DNA from: Paraliobacillus salinarum
Lineage (GTDB): Bacteria > Bacillota > Bacilli > Bacillales > Amphibacillaceae
Assembly (NCBI RefSeq): GCF_014083865.1
Contig: NZ_JACEFA010000008.1
Location: 45,765 to 109,764 of the forward strand
Direction of reading: 5' to 3'
Length of the DNA: 64,000 nt
The position numbers and the translations under genes were made by a program. The notes beneath the pieces are model-generated. The model saw nothing but the letters and a program-made list of their open reading frames with translations, was not told the DNA's origin and ran no database searches. The first letter of the stretch is position 1. Every line of letters starts with the position of its first letter. Below, piece after piece: positions 8,225 through 17,499 of the stretch.

Positions 8225-8869
8225 TTATCTGTTTTTAGCTATTTTTTTCTCTACTAATCCAAAAAATAAATCTATGATTAAAGCCATTGCGATCGCCATT
8301 GCTGTACCTGTAAATATCATATACTTGTCATTAAATCCAATCCCAGCAATCACCATATCACCTAGACCACCAGCTCCAATCACCGCTGCTAAGGTTGTCC
8401 AACTAATTACGTAAACAGTGGTTACTCGAATCCCCGACATAATATACGGTATAGCAATTGGTAACTCGACTTTAAATAATCGCTGTATCGCGCTATACCC
8501 CATTCCTCTAGCCGCTTCAACAATCCCTTGATCAATAGATTCAATTCCAGCGTATGTATTACGCAATAATGGAAGTAATGCATATAAGAATAGTGCAGTA
8601 ACTGCTGGTTTAAATCCTATCCCCATTATTGGAATTAGAATAGCAAACAAAGCTATTGTTGGGATGGTTTGAAAAATATTAGCAATATTAAAAATTAAAC
8701 TCTTTATTGTTTCATTTTTCATTTTAGTCATATAGATCGCCAATGGTATGGTTAATAGGACGGCAAATAAAATAGATACAAAAGATAGAATAATGTGTTC
8801 ATATGTATAACTTAAAATCGAGTCATACTTATCCTGCCAAAATTCCAGATAATCTGTTAATATTTCCAT
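8225..8869 (-). CDS. opuCB: Osmoprotectant ABC importer, permease (OpuCB-like)
   Basis: The 214-residue integral membrane protein has the EAA loop IVEAARGMGYSAIQRLFKVELPIAIP. Its ATG (8867-8869) abuts the stop of the ATPase gene (8870-8872) with no gap, so translation is coupled. It pairs with the second permease at 6628-7269. Confidence 0.9.
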   Translation of the reverse strand: MEILTDYLEFWQDKYDSILSYTYEHIILSFVSILFAVLLTIPLAIYMTKMKNETIKSLIFNIANIFQTIPTIALFAILIPIMGIGFKPAVTALFLYALLPLLRNTYAGIESIDQGIVEAARGMGYSAIQRLFKVELPIAIPYIMSGIRVTTVYVISWTTLAAVIGAGGLGDMVIAGIGFNDKYMIFTGTAMAIAMALIIDLFFGLVEKKIAKNR

Positions 8870-9979
8870 CTATTGTCCACCACGCTTGTTTTCAAAGTTC
8901 TCGTGTAGTGACCGCAATAATTTCTCTTGATCTACCATACCTAGAAAACGTTTATTGGATGTAACTGGTATAACTAAACGACTATCGTGTAATACTTCTT
9001 CTGTTTTAGTGGTTTCATCATAACTATAAATGGAATCATCTATAATCTCTTTTGCTGTTTTTTGTTGATTCGATAATGCATGATATAAATTCACACTACC
9101 AATATAGTTTTCCTTCTCATCAACAACAGGTAAACAATCTGTTTGATGTTGTTTCATCAACTCTATCGTATCTGACACCGGATCGGTACAAACTGCTCGT
9201 GGATATGTGGTATCAACAATTGAACGAAGAGATGGAAGTCCTTGCGCTTGTTCTAATCGTTCTGAACCGATAAATTCTTTCACAAAATCATTGACTGGAT
9301 TTAATAAAATATCATTAGGAGAACCTTGTTGAACCACTTCTCCATCCTTCATTAAAATAATTTGATCTGCTATTTTTATCGCTTCGTCCATATCATGTGT
9401 TACAAAAATGATTGTTTTGTTTATACTTTTTTGTAGATGAACTAATTCATCTTGCAATTGTTCTCTACTAATTGGATCTAAGGCACTGAAAGGTTCATCC
9501 ATTAAAATTGTAGAAGGCTCTGCAGCCAATGCACGAATAACCCCTATACGTTGTTGTTGTCCACCACTTAGTTCAGATGGATAACGTTTTTTATATGTTT
9601 TCGGATCTAAATCTACCATATTAAGTAATTCGTCTACTTTTTGATTGATTTTTTGCTTATCCCATTTCAGTAACTTAGGAACAGCAGCCACATTGTCATA
9701 AATAGTCATATGTGGAAACAATCCGATACTTTGAATAACATATCCCATTTGTCGACGTAACTCAATTGGGTTCATATCTTTAATATTTTTCTCATCAATT
9801 AAAATTTCTCCGTCTGTATGTTCAGTCAATCGATTCAATAACTTCATTGTTGTTGTTTTACCACAACCACTTGGTCCAATTAAAACATTAATTTTTCCCT
9901 CTTCAAAAGTAAGTGAAATATCTTTCAATGCTTGAAAACCATCATCATAAATTTTATTTATATTCTTTAATTGAATCAA
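8870..9979 (-). CDS. opuCA: Osmoprotectant ABC importer, ATPase with CBS pair (OpuCA-like)
   Basis: The 369-residue ATPase energises import of compatible solutes. Walker A is GPSGCGKTT, the signature LSGGQQQRIGV and Walker B ILMDEPFSALD; two CBS domains fill residues about 250-365 and in this family sense ionic strength or nucleotides. The start is TTG at 9979 behind a GGGGGG-rich ribosome site. It is the first gene of the unit and is read divergently from the GbsR-type regulator. Confidence 0.92.
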   Translation of the reverse strand: MIQLKNINKIYDDGFQALKDISLTFEEGKINVLIGPSGCGKTTTMKLLNRLTEHTDGEILIDEKNIKDMNPIELRRQMGYVIQSIGLFPHMTIYDNVAAVPKLLKWDKQKINQKVDELLNMVDLDPKTYKKRYPSELSGGQQQRIGVIRALAAEPSTILMDEPFSALDPISREQLQDELVHLQKSINKTIIFVTHDMDEAIKIADQIILMKDGEVVQQGSPNDILLNPVNDFVKEFIGSERLEQAQGLPSLRSIVDTTYPRAVCTDPVSDTIELMKQHQTDCLPVVDEKENYIGSVNLYHALSNQQKTAKEIIDDSIYSYDETTKTEEVLHDSRLVIPVTSNKRFLGMVDQEKLLRSLHENFENKRGGQ

Positions 9980-10023
9980 TGCTTTCCCCCCCTAACATAG
10001 ATTTTCTTTGCTTCACTTATTAC

Positions 10024-10052
10024 ATTGTACTGAAGTTAAAACAATTTGAAAA
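10024..10052 (-). promoter_or_regulatory. Likely promoter of the opuC operon
   Basis: On the minus strand, TTTTCA (10047-10052), 17 bases, TACAAT (10024-10029). It is a weak match, but it lies right next to the 9-mer operator cluster, as expected for a repressed promoter. Confidence 0.45.
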
Positions 10053-10055
10053 ACC

Positions 10056-10114
10056 TTGTATAAACTTTAAATTGCACAAACTTTATACAAAATAAGTTGT
10101 ATAAATTGTATAAA
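10056..10114. promoter_or_regulatory. Operator cluster: four TTGTATAAA half-sites between opuCA and the regulator
   Basis: The 9-mer TTGTATAAA occurs at 10056-10064, 10097-10105 and 10106-10114, and inverted (TTTATACAA) at 10082-10090. The second and third sites form a palindrome with a 6-base spacer. This is the natural binding region for the adjacent GbsR-family repressor. That this protein binds here is inference. Confidence 0.6.
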
Positions 10115-10231
10115 GTGTACATACTTAAAATTCCTAATGATTCCTTTAAAATGCTTTCACATATATCCTTTCTACATTTTTCCTATTTGTGATAAGCTAT
10201 AATAAATAGAAATAATAAAGATGGTGAAGAA

Positions 10232-10774
10232 ATGAATAGTTCGGATAAGCTAGATTTAGTTAAAAATAGAATTATTGAACAAATAGCTGAAAATATGAAA
10301 TCTTATGGTTTCCCTGGGACAATAGGTAGAGTAATAGCTATCATTTACTATGAAGGCAGAGCTTTAGATTTAGATGAATTAGCAGAAAAAACAGGAATGA
10401 GTAAAACGAGAATGAGTCAAGTTATGCGTGAAATGTCTCACTTAAATATCGCAGAGAAGGTTTTTGTTAAGGGGTCACGTAAAGATTATTACACTGTTGA
10501 GAGTGACTATTATCAAACCTTTATTTCATTGTTCACTTCAAACTGGAAGGAAGTAGTGGCGCGTAATAAAAAGATAGAACAGAGAATCATACAAGATTTA
10601 AATTCTATTTTGGAAGATGAGAATGCCAGTGAAAATTTAATAGAAGAAGCGAAACAGTATAAGATTGATTCTGAACAATCAATCGAATATTATGATTGGG
10701 TTGATCGTTTAGTAGAATTCTTTGAATCACAGGAAATTTTTAAATATGTTCCTAAAAAATCACCTAATAAGTAA
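10232..10774 (+). CDS. GbsR/OpcR-family transcriptional regulator
   Basis: The 180-residue MarR-like winged-helix protein has the GbsR-family signature: YGFPGTIGRVIAIIYYEGRALDLDEL, then GMSKTRMSQVMREMSHLNIAEKVFVKGSRKDYY. GbsR and OpcR of B. subtilis repress choline-uptake operons, and GbsR responds to choline. It is divergent from opuCA with a 250-base shared control region, so it probably represses the opuC unit and perhaps itself. ATG at 10232 has GGTGA upstream and a TATAAT box at 10198-10203. It ends at a terminator. Confidence 0.9.
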   Translation: MNSSDKLDLVKNRIIEQIAENMKSYGFPGTIGRVIAIIYYEGRALDLDELAEKTGMSKTRMSQVMREMSHLNIAEKVFVKGSRKDYYTVESDYYQTFISLFTSNWKEVVARNKKIEQRIIQDLNSILEDENASENLIEEAKQYKIDSEQSIEYYDWVDRLVEFFESQEIFKYVPKKSPNK

Positions 10775-10790
10775 AGGTTGCACACTCATA

Positions 10791-10820
10791 AAAACACATT
10801 CCCTATTGGAAATGTGTTTT
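10791..10820. terminator. Bidirectional terminator between regulator and sirB-like gene
   Basis: Arms AAAACACATT and AATGTGTTTT (10 bp), with T-rich flanks on both sides, separate two convergent genes. Confidence 0.8.
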
Positions 10821-11555
10821 TTAATTTATTCTTTCAGCTAAAGATATTTGGCGTTTAATCAATTTTTTTATATTTGAATTAAAACCTATTCCATTAATGA
10901 AGATCCATTCTTTTGTTGAAATAGCGGAAATCCTCTCTTTGATTAGGGTAGGAAACATTGTGAACGTAAGAAAATGCGGAACAACAATAATAGGATCATC
11001 ATTTTTCTTTTGTAATTTACTTATCTTTTCTTCAATCGTAGGCTTAGAAGATGTCACATAAGCTTGATAAACTGGCATATTGTTTAATTTGTTCTGAAGT
11101 GCCTTACTAAAATCTTGAAAAACATCTGATGCTTGTTTATTTCTGCTTCCATGTGAAATGATGCATACTGCTTGGGGTTGATTTGCAGAATGAAGTTCTT
11201 GTGCTTCTTTTACACGCTGATATGTATCTTCTACAATTTCTTCTGCTGCATTAAATGCAGGCGCATAATAGAAAGACGACCTTGGATATTGTTTGTTTTT
11301 TTGTTTCAAAATAGTTGGTATATCACTCGTAACATGAACACCTGGTAATAAAAATATAGGAACAACGATAATCTCATTAACTCCGTAATCGATGCATTGA
11401 TCTATGATTTGTGCTAATGAGGGATTGGCTTCAAGAAAAGCTATTCTATGTGTTTGGTTATCATCCATTTCAATAATAGATTGTATTGCTTTGGTAAATT
11501 TGTCATTCGTTTGTTTCTCCTTACTTCCATGGGCAACATATATTACTGCTTGCAT
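10821..11555 (-). CDS. sirB: CbiX/SirB family sirohydrochlorin chelatase
   Basis: The 244-residue protein has two CbiX-like repeats. The first carries the active-site histidine in VAHGSKEKQTN (about 9) and LEANPSLAQIIDQC; the second starts CIISHGSRNKQASDVFQDF. These enzymes insert iron or cobalt into sirohydrochlorin for siroheme or cobalamin. ATG at 11555. No other siroheme genes are nearby, so iron versus cobalt is undecided, and the symbol is by similarity. Confidence 0.8.
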   Translation of the reverse strand: MQAVIYVAHGSKEKQTNDKFTKAIQSIIEMDDNQTHRIAFLEANPSLAQIIDQCIDYGVNEIIVVPIFLLPGVHVTSDIPTILKQKNKQYPRSSFYYAPAFNAAEEIVEDTYQRVKEAQELHSANQPQAVCIISHGSRNKQASDVFQDFSKALQNKLNNMPVYQAYVTSSKPTIEEKISKLQKKNDDPIIVVPHFLTFTMFPTLIKERISAISTKEWIFINGIGFNSNIKKLIKRQISLAERIN

Positions 11556-11622
11556 TTTCTTGGCCTCCAGTTCATTATTTCAATCTTAACTAAATTACCA
11601 CTATTTCATTGTTTTTAAACAA

Positions 11623-12774
11623 TTACATACGATATTGTTCAATAGCAAAGAATTGTTTCATCGCATAATAAACATCTGATTCGTTCTTAACTGTGTAAGA
11701 TCGAAGGTTTAATTCTCTTCTTTCTTTAAATATTTTCATTAACGAAGAGTGGCGATTTTTTGTATTTACTTCTACATACCCAAATAAACTACAATACTCT
11801 AATAGCTCCTTTATTAACTTTTCACATCTACAATTATCGGAGGCTAAATTAGCTCCATCTGAAACATGAAAAATATAAATATTGTAATTGTCAGGATGAT
11901 AGTTTTTATTAATTAACTCCAGTGCCTTTTTATAAGCTGAAGAACAAATAGTGCCCCCTCCCTTTCCTTTTGTAAAAAAAGAGATTTCATCAACAACAGA
12001 TGCTTCAATGTGATGCGCAATAAATTCTAATTCAACTGATTCATAGTTCGTATTTAAAAATCGGTTTACCCAAAAGAAAAAACTACGTGCGATATTACTC
12101 TTGAAATCATCCATACTTCCACTCGTATCCATTATAGCAAGGACAACTGCTTTTGTTGTTGGATGATTAGCGACATTCCATGTTTTATATCTTACATCAT
12201 CAACATAGATCGGAAAAAAAGATGGATTACCATACCGCGCATTTCGTCTATACGCCTCGAGCATCGTACGCTTCTTATCCATATTCCCTTCTAATCCCTT
12301 CTTATGCACCGCATGGAACGTCATATCTTCTGTACTCACTTTGTCTTCTTTTTTTTGTTTTAAATTCGGTAAGGCCAATTCTTCAAAAAATAGTTCTTCC
12401 AATTCAGCTATTGAAATTTTTACTTCATAGTAATTTTGTTGAAACAGGTTTTCTGTAGCATGCCCCTGCTTATCTTGTTGCTGCATCGTCTTATCTTTAG
12501 CAATAATATCTCCTTTTTTGCTATCTCCCTGACCTTGACCTATATTGTTATTTCGTTTTCTATCATACCTAATTTTGTACTCGTTCAACGACCAAACAGG
12601 TATCAACAGGCTTTCTTTTTCTTTCTTAACAATAATATCTGCTTTACTAACTAGCTCAGGAAGTTTCTGTTTCAATGCTTTTTTTATTTTTTCATGATAT
12701 CGTTGTTGATTTTCATATCCTTTTCGATGAATAGACCAATCTTCTTCTGAAATAATAAAGTGACTAGAATCCAT
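11623..12774 (-). CDS. yhbH: YhbH family sporulation protein (DUF444)
   Basis: The 383-residue protein has a von Willebrand-like fold in its second half (AVVLAIMDTSGSMDDFKSNIARSFF, a MIDAS-type DxSxS motif). In Bacillus, yhbH is a sporulation-linked gene next to prkA, and the two families co-occur across bacteria. ATG at 12774 follows AAAGGGG by 7 bases; the longer frame from 12795 lacks a site. It is 54 bases downstream of prkA and likely co-transcribed. Confidence 0.9.
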   Translation of the reverse strand: MDSSHFIISEEDWSIHRKGYENQQRYHEKIKKALKQKLPELVSKADIIVKKEKESLLIPVWSLNEYKIRYDRKRNNNIGQGQGDSKKGDIIAKDKTMQQQDKQGHATENLFQQNYYEVKISIAELEELFFEELALPNLKQKKEDKVSTEDMTFHAVHKKGLEGNMDKKRTMLEAYRRNARYGNPSFFPIYVDDVRYKTWNVANHPTTKAVVLAIMDTSGSMDDFKSNIARSFFFWVNRFLNTNYESVELEFIAHHIEASVVDEISFFTKGKGGGTICSSAYKKALELINKNYHPDNYNIYIFHVSDGANLASDNCRCEKLIKELLEYCSLFGYVEVNTKNRHSSLMKIFKERRELNLRSYTVKNESDVYYAMKQFFAIEQYRM

Positions 12775-12827
12775 CGTTGAGCCCCTTTCGCACACAATAA
12801 TTTTCGATCACACTTAGATAAGCTCGT

Positions 12828-14723
12828 TTATTCATTGAGCAAACTACCGACATAATGTAGTAGTTCATTCGCTGAATCTTTACTATATCCATACTTATTT
12901 TTTAAAATAGCAACAACTTCAGCTAATTGCTTTGATTGTTGCCCTTCTCTTGTATACATTACTGAGGTAACTTTAATAACATCTTTTAGATCTGCGAATA
13001 GTTTTTTTTGAATCGCTTCATTCAAACGTTCGTGTGATTGATAATTAAAGGATTTTCCTTTTCGCGCATATGTCGAGATTCGAATAAGTATTTCTTCACG
13101 AAAAGCTTTTTTTGCATTCTCTGAAACACCAATTTGTTCTTCGATAGACCGCATGAGTCGTTCATTTGGCTGAAGATCCTTTCCCGTTAAAGGATCTTGC
13201 ACTTTTTTTTGATTACAAAAAGCTTCAATATTATCTAAATAATTGTTGATTATTGTTTCAGCAGCATCTTCATATGAAGAAATAAATGCCTTTTGTACTT
13301 CTCTTTTAGCTATTTTGTCATATTCTTTTCTTGCCATTGAAATACATTCCAAGTAAAACTCTTTTTGTTTTTTTGTTAATGATAAATGTGTCTCTATACC
13401 TTCTTTTAAGCAACGCAAAACATCCAGTGCATTTACCGTTTTTATTTCTTTTTTTATCATAATAGAAGAAATACGGTTAAATACAAATCTAGGATCAATA
13501 CCATCCATTCCTTCATTAAGAAATTCCTTTTTTAATAATGATAGATCTGCTTCATTAAATCCGTCTACAACTTTACCATCATATAAATACATTTTATTAA
13601 CTAGTGTGATTGTTGACTTTTTCGACTCTTTTAGTCTAGTTAAAATAGTAAACATTGCAGCTGTATATAATGTGTGTGGTGTAATGTGGACATCTTTCAT
13701 ATCACTAGTTTCAATCATTTTTTGATAAATACGTTCTTCTGCACGAAGCTTCAGATTATATGGAACTGGTATAACGATCATTCTTGAATGTAATGCTTCA
13801 TTCTTCTTATTAGAAACAAAAGATCGATATTCAGCTTCATTAGTATGTGCGATAATTAATTCATCTGCAGAGATTAACGCAAAGCGCCCTGCTTTAAAAT
13901 TCCCTTCTTGTGTTAAAGATAATAAATGCCAGAGGAACTTTTCATCGCTTTTTAGTATTTCTTGAAACTCCAATAAGCCTCGATTAGCTATATTTAACTC
14001 ACCATCAAAACGATAAGCTCGTGGATCAGATTCAGAACCAAATGTTGCGATAGTGGAAAAATCAATCGAGCCAGTTAAATCTGCGATATCTTGTGATTTT
14101 GGATCAGATGGCGCAAATGTACCTATCCCCATTCGATTATTTTCAGAAAAAAAGATACGTTCCACTTGCACATTTTCAATTTGACCATTATATTCCTTTT
14201 CCAGTCGCATCTTGTTTAATGGTGAAAGCTGCCCTTCTATTCGAATACCAAAAGAACTTTCAAAGGTTGCTCGAAGTTCTTCTGGAATAAGATGTAGTGG
14301 ATCTTCATGCATGGGGCAGCCTTTAATTGCATAGACCGCTCCATCATCTGTATAAGTATAGGATTCTAACCCTTTTTTCAATAAAGTGACTATAGTAGAT
14401 TTACCTCCACTTACCGGTCCGACTAACAATAAGATTCTTTTTTTTACGTCTAATCGTTTAGCTGCAGGATGTAAAAACTCATCTATGATACGTTCAATTG
14501 TCTCTTCTATGCCAAACAACTCATTCTCAAAGAAACGATATACCTTTCTTCCATTTACATCATTTATGCCAGATTGTTCAATCATCTGATATATTCGCGC
14601 ATGTGCTGATTGCGCTAAATGTGGGCGTTGCTTCAATAACTCTAAATACTCAGCGAATGTGCCTTCCCATTTTAGCTTGTGCTGTTTTTCTTTATGTGCC
14701 TTTACTTTCGCTAATAGATCCAT
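12828..14723 (-). CDS. prkA: PrkA serine protein kinase / AAA+ protein
   Basis: The 631-residue length equals that of B. subtilis PrkA. The AAA+ part shows Walker A GPVSGGKST (about 102) and the PrkA signature VKKRILLLVGPV; the C-terminal part resembles a kinase fold. In Bacillus it is made in the mother cell and linked to sporulation, and protease activity has also been reported for the family. ATG at 14723 follows AGGGGGA; the TTG one codon earlier is not preferred. It is paired with yhbH. Confidence 0.93.
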   Translation of the reverse strand: MDLLAKVKAHKEKQHKLKWEGTFAEYLELLKQRPHLAQSAHARIYQMIEQSGINDVNGRKVYRFFENELFGIEETIERIIDEFLHPAAKRLDVKKRILLLVGPVSGGKSTIVTLLKKGLESYTYTDDGAVYAIKGCPMHEDPLHLIPEELRATFESSFGIRIEGQLSPLNKMRLEKEYNGQIENVQVERIFFSENNRMGIGTFAPSDPKSQDIADLTGSIDFSTIATFGSESDPRAYRFDGELNIANRGLLEFQEILKSDEKFLWHLLSLTQEGNFKAGRFALISADELIIAHTNEAEYRSFVSNKKNEALHSRMIVIPVPYNLKLRAEERIYQKMIETSDMKDVHITPHTLYTAAMFTILTRLKESKKSTITLVNKMYLYDGKVVDGFNEADLSLLKKEFLNEGMDGIDPRFVFNRISSIMIKKEIKTVNALDVLRCLKEGIETHLSLTKKQKEFYLECISMARKEYDKIAKREVQKAFISSYEDAAETIINNYLDNIEAFCNQKKVQDPLTGKDLQPNERLMRSIEEQIGVSENAKKAFREEILIRISTYARKGKSFNYQSHERLNEAIQKKLFADLKDVIKVTSVMYTREGQQSKQLAEVVAILKNKYGYSKDSANELLHYVGSLLNE

Positions 14724-14830
14724 CAAGCTTCCCCCTTAAGAAAACATATAACTAGCTACAACTAATTTATGTTTTTTGTCGGGTGAAAATGATTGTTGTT
14801 AATGGAACACATTAATGTCCTTTTTAAATA

Positions 14831-14866
14831 TAAAAAAAGCGAGCTCACTTGAAACGAGCTCACTTT
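14831..14866 (-). terminator. Terminator after trmL
   Basis: A stem of about 12 bp with two G-U pairs, built from two copies of GAGCTC, is followed on the minus strand by seven Ts. It closes the transcript carrying trmL. Confidence 0.8.
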
Positions 14867-15346
14867 TTAATGCATATTAGGAAATCCTTGTTGTCTTAAC
14901 ACATCATAAACGACAATTGCAGCGGTATTGGAAAGGTTCAAGGAACGAACTTTATCATTGGCGGCCATTTGTATTCGTAGACATTGATCTTCCTTACCTT
15001 CCAGTAAAGGCTTAGGAATTCCATTTGTTTCACGTCCGAAAACAAAAAATAGTTCTTCGTTCGCATCACTAAAATCAAAATCACTATAATACTTTTCCCC
15101 GAAATTTTCTATATAGTAAAACTTACCTTCTGGGTTACCTTGATATAGTTCATCAAGTGAATCATGATATAAAACAGTAACATCATGCCAATAATCTAGC
15201 CCAGCGCGTCGAAGCATCTTATCATCGGTTGAAAATCCTAATGGACGGATAAGGTGTAACGTTGCATTGGTAGCTAAACAAGTTCTTGCAATATTCCCTG
15301 TATTGGCAGGTATTTCGGGTTGGTATAATACGACATGTAATCCCAC
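14867..15346 (-). CDS. trmL: tRNA (cytidine(34)-2'-O)-methyltransferase TrmL (CspR)
   Basis: The 159-residue SPOUT methyltransferase modifies the wobble base of leucine tRNAs. Motifs: LYQPEIPANTGNIARTC near the start, FGRETNGIP in the middle and the knot NLSNTAAIVVYDVLRQ at the end. GTG at 15346 is chosen because GAGGTG precedes it by 6 bases and the result matches the family length; a longer frame would overlap the amidase gene. In B. subtilis this gene also sits next to yhbB. Confidence 0.93.
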   Translation of the reverse strand: MGLHVVLYQPEIPANTGNIARTCLATNATLHLIRPLGFSTDDKMLRRAGLDYWHDVTVLYHDSLDELYQGNPEGKFYYIENFGEKYYSDFDFSDANEELFFVFGRETNGIPKPLLEGKEDQCLRIQMAANDKVRSLNLSNTAAIVVYDVLRQQGFPNMH

Positions 15347-15422
15347 TCTGTTCACCTCTAAGACAATAATAACCTTACTATTATAGCATATTTTTAAATT
15401 TGTTGCTGGACTACATGAATGA

Positions 15423-16289
15423 TTACTCGCCAATTCGAAAAAACTTATACTGACATTCAGGTGTCCATGCATAAGAATCCTCATAACTCCAATATCGGTG
15501 ACGACTGTTATTCGTATGTGCATTTACTAACGGCATGCCGTTCTGATCTTTCATTACAACGATCGTATTATGATCCCATTTTCCATCCCCTTCAAAATCA
15601 TAACAAATAACATCACCAGGTAATAATTCTGTTGGGCTTTCTAACTCTTTTCCTTTGAGCCCTTGGGTTGAACCACTTAAATACCAACGTAAAGAGTGTG
15701 CTACCGCCCAACTATAAGACCATGTATCATTTTGGTACCACCAACCCTTTGATCGATTGGGATATCCTCGCATGGGAGCACCGCCTGCACGTAATGCTTG
15801 AGAGATAAAATTCGTACAATCTACATCAAAATGCTTGTAGGATGGATTATAATCATTCCACCATCTCTCTGCATAATTGACAGCTGCCGTACGATCATAA
15901 ATAAAACGATCATTTGTTGATGTGTCTATCCAATCATTTCTTTTATCTTCTAGAACTGGATCACCTTGACCTCCATTTATTTCTAAAGATTTATCTTCTA
16001 TAAACTTCCCTTTATAAAATAATGCTTCATGCTCACACACTTGTTCTTCATGATAAAAAAAAGAACCTTGCTTCACTAAAAAAGTCACACGTAACAAGTA
16101 ACCTACCTTTAGTTCATGCCGTTCCAATTGTAAACGTCGAATCAATGTACCTAGACCTGTAATGCGTGGTACATCATTTCCTCTCTTTTTATGAAATTGT
16201 CTTTTTTGTGTAATCCAATTATTTGGGTCACTTTTTTTTACTTCACATTGATTTTGCCAATACCTTGATAACTCTTTCTCCAATGACAT
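15423..16289 (-). CDS. Putative amidase-domain protein (YhbB-like)
   Basis: The 288-residue protein has a C-terminal amidase_6-type (papain-like fold) domain from about residue 130: VDCTNFISQALRAGG provides the cysteine, and KWDHNTIVVM and NAHTNNSRHRYW supply histidines. No signal peptide is visible. Such proteins may act on cell-wall peptides, probably in sporulation, but this is inference. ATG at 16289 has GGAGTGA. It sits between queG and trmL as yhbB does in B. subtilis. Confidence 0.8.
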   Translation of the reverse strand: MSLEKELSRYWQNQCEVKKSDPNNWITQKRQFHKKRGNDVPRITGLGTLIRRLQLERHELKVGYLLRVTFLVKQGSFFYHEEQVCEHEALFYKGKFIEDKSLEINGGQGDPVLEDKRNDWIDTSTNDRFIYDRTAAVNYAERWWNDYNPSYKHFDVDCTNFISQALRAGGAPMRGYPNRSKGWWYQNDTWSYSWAVAHSLRWYLSGSTQGLKGKELESPTELLPGDVICYDFEGDGKWDHNTIVVMKDQNGMPLVNAHTNNSRHRYWSYEDSYAWTPECQYKFFRIGE

Positions 16290-16340
16290 AGCGATTCACT
16301 CCTCTATTCATACTTATGCATGAACAGAGGTGTAAATGTA

Positions 16341-17489
16341 CTAACTTTTTTCTAATTGCTTCGCCTCATACGCCAGTCCTTTTTCCATTTCATTTAACAC
16401 TTCTACGTCTTTTTCTTCTACTTGGGCATATCGTATCGCTTGATACCCGTCTTTGGTTCCAATTTTACCAATTGCCCATGCTGCCGTACCCCGAATAACC
16501 GGGCGCGGATCTTCTTTCATTAATCGAATAAGCTCAGGAATAGCTGCTTCATCTCTATAATGTGCTAATGCGATGATCGCATTTCGTTGAATTGGCTTCT
16601 TCCCTCTCCATGAACCAGCCATTGATCCAAACCGTTCTTTAAATTCACGGTTTGAAATGGATAATAACGGAATTAATTCTGGCTTTACTAAATCAGGTTC
16701 CGGCTCTAATTCTGGATGTAGATGTGTATCAACCTGCTTATTTTTAGGACAAACAACTTGGCACGTATCAAATCCATACAATTGATTCCCCATGATTTCT
16801 CGATATTTATCAGGAAGAAAACCTTTTGTTTGTGTAACAAAAGCGATACAATTTTGTGCGTTTAGCCGTCCTGGTTCAACTAAAGCTCCAGTAGGACAAG
16901 CATCCAAGCACTTGGTGCAATCACCACATCCATCATCTACCGGTTCATCTGGCGGAAAAGGAATATTAGTGATCATTTCACCTAAATAAACATATGAACC
17001 AAATTCAGGTGTAATAATCATTGTATTTTTTCCACTAAACCCTATGCCTGCACGTTCAGCAACAGCTCGGTCAGATAGCTCCCCGGTGTCCACCATTGAT
17101 CGATATTGGAATCCTGGAAATTTACTAGCAATGAACGTACTAAGTTTATCAAGCTTATCATTTAAAACGTGGTGATAGTCCATTCCCCATGACGCACGAC
17201 AAAAATTCCCTCTTCTCGCTCCTTTTTTACTTTTAGGAGGATTCTTCATTCGTGAAGGGTAAGCAACTGCGATGGCAATGATTGATTCTGCATCAGTTAA
17301 ATGCAGTGCTGGTTCCGTACGTTCTTCAATCGTTCCTTTTTCAAATCCAGACTGAAAGCCATCATCTTGTTGTAGTTTTAATCGTGATTTCATCGCTGAA
17401 AATTCATTTGCTGCTGCAAAACCAATTTTATCAATTCCAATTGATTTACTATAAGCAATGATTTCATCTTTTAAATTTTGATAAGTCAT
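16341..17489 (-). CDS. queG: Epoxyqueuosine reductase QueG
   Basis: The 382-residue cobalamin and iron-sulfur enzyme reduces epoxyqueuosine in tRNA to queuosine. It has two [4Fe-4S] ferredoxin-like motifs (CGDCTKCLDACPTGAL, then CIAF and FDTCQVVCPKN) and a C-terminal HEAT-like segment (EDPRPVIRGTAAWAIGKIG). ATG at 17489 is preceded by AAGGTGA. It starts 10 bases after the stop of the ATPase gene, so the two are likely co-transcribed. Confidence 0.93.
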   Translation of the reverse strand: MTYQNLKDEIIAYSKSIGIDKIGFAAANEFSAMKSRLKLQQDDGFQSGFEKGTIEERTEPALHLTDAESIIAIAVAYPSRMKNPPKSKKGARRGNFCRASWGMDYHHVLNDKLDKLSTFIASKFPGFQYRSMVDTGELSDRAVAERAGIGFSGKNTMIITPEFGSYVYLGEMITNIPFPPDEPVDDGCGDCTKCLDACPTGALVEPGRLNAQNCIAFVTQTKGFLPDKYREIMGNQLYGFDTCQVVCPKNKQVDTHLHPELEPEPDLVKPELIPLLSISNREFKERFGSMAGSWRGKKPIQRNAIIALAHYRDEAAIPELIRLMKEDPRPVIRGTAAWAIGKIGTKDGYQAIRYAQVEEKDVEVLNEMEKGLAYEAKQLEKS

Positions 17490-17499
17490 AAAAATCACC

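Noticed and set aside
10148..10162. cre (CcpA) site near TGTGAAAGCATTTTA
   Set aside because: It lacks the central CG of the consensus and lies by osmolyte genes rather than sugar genes.
14867..15523. 218-codon version of trmL
   Set aside because: It would overlap the amidase gene by 100 bases; the GTG at 15346 has a ribosome site and gives the family length.
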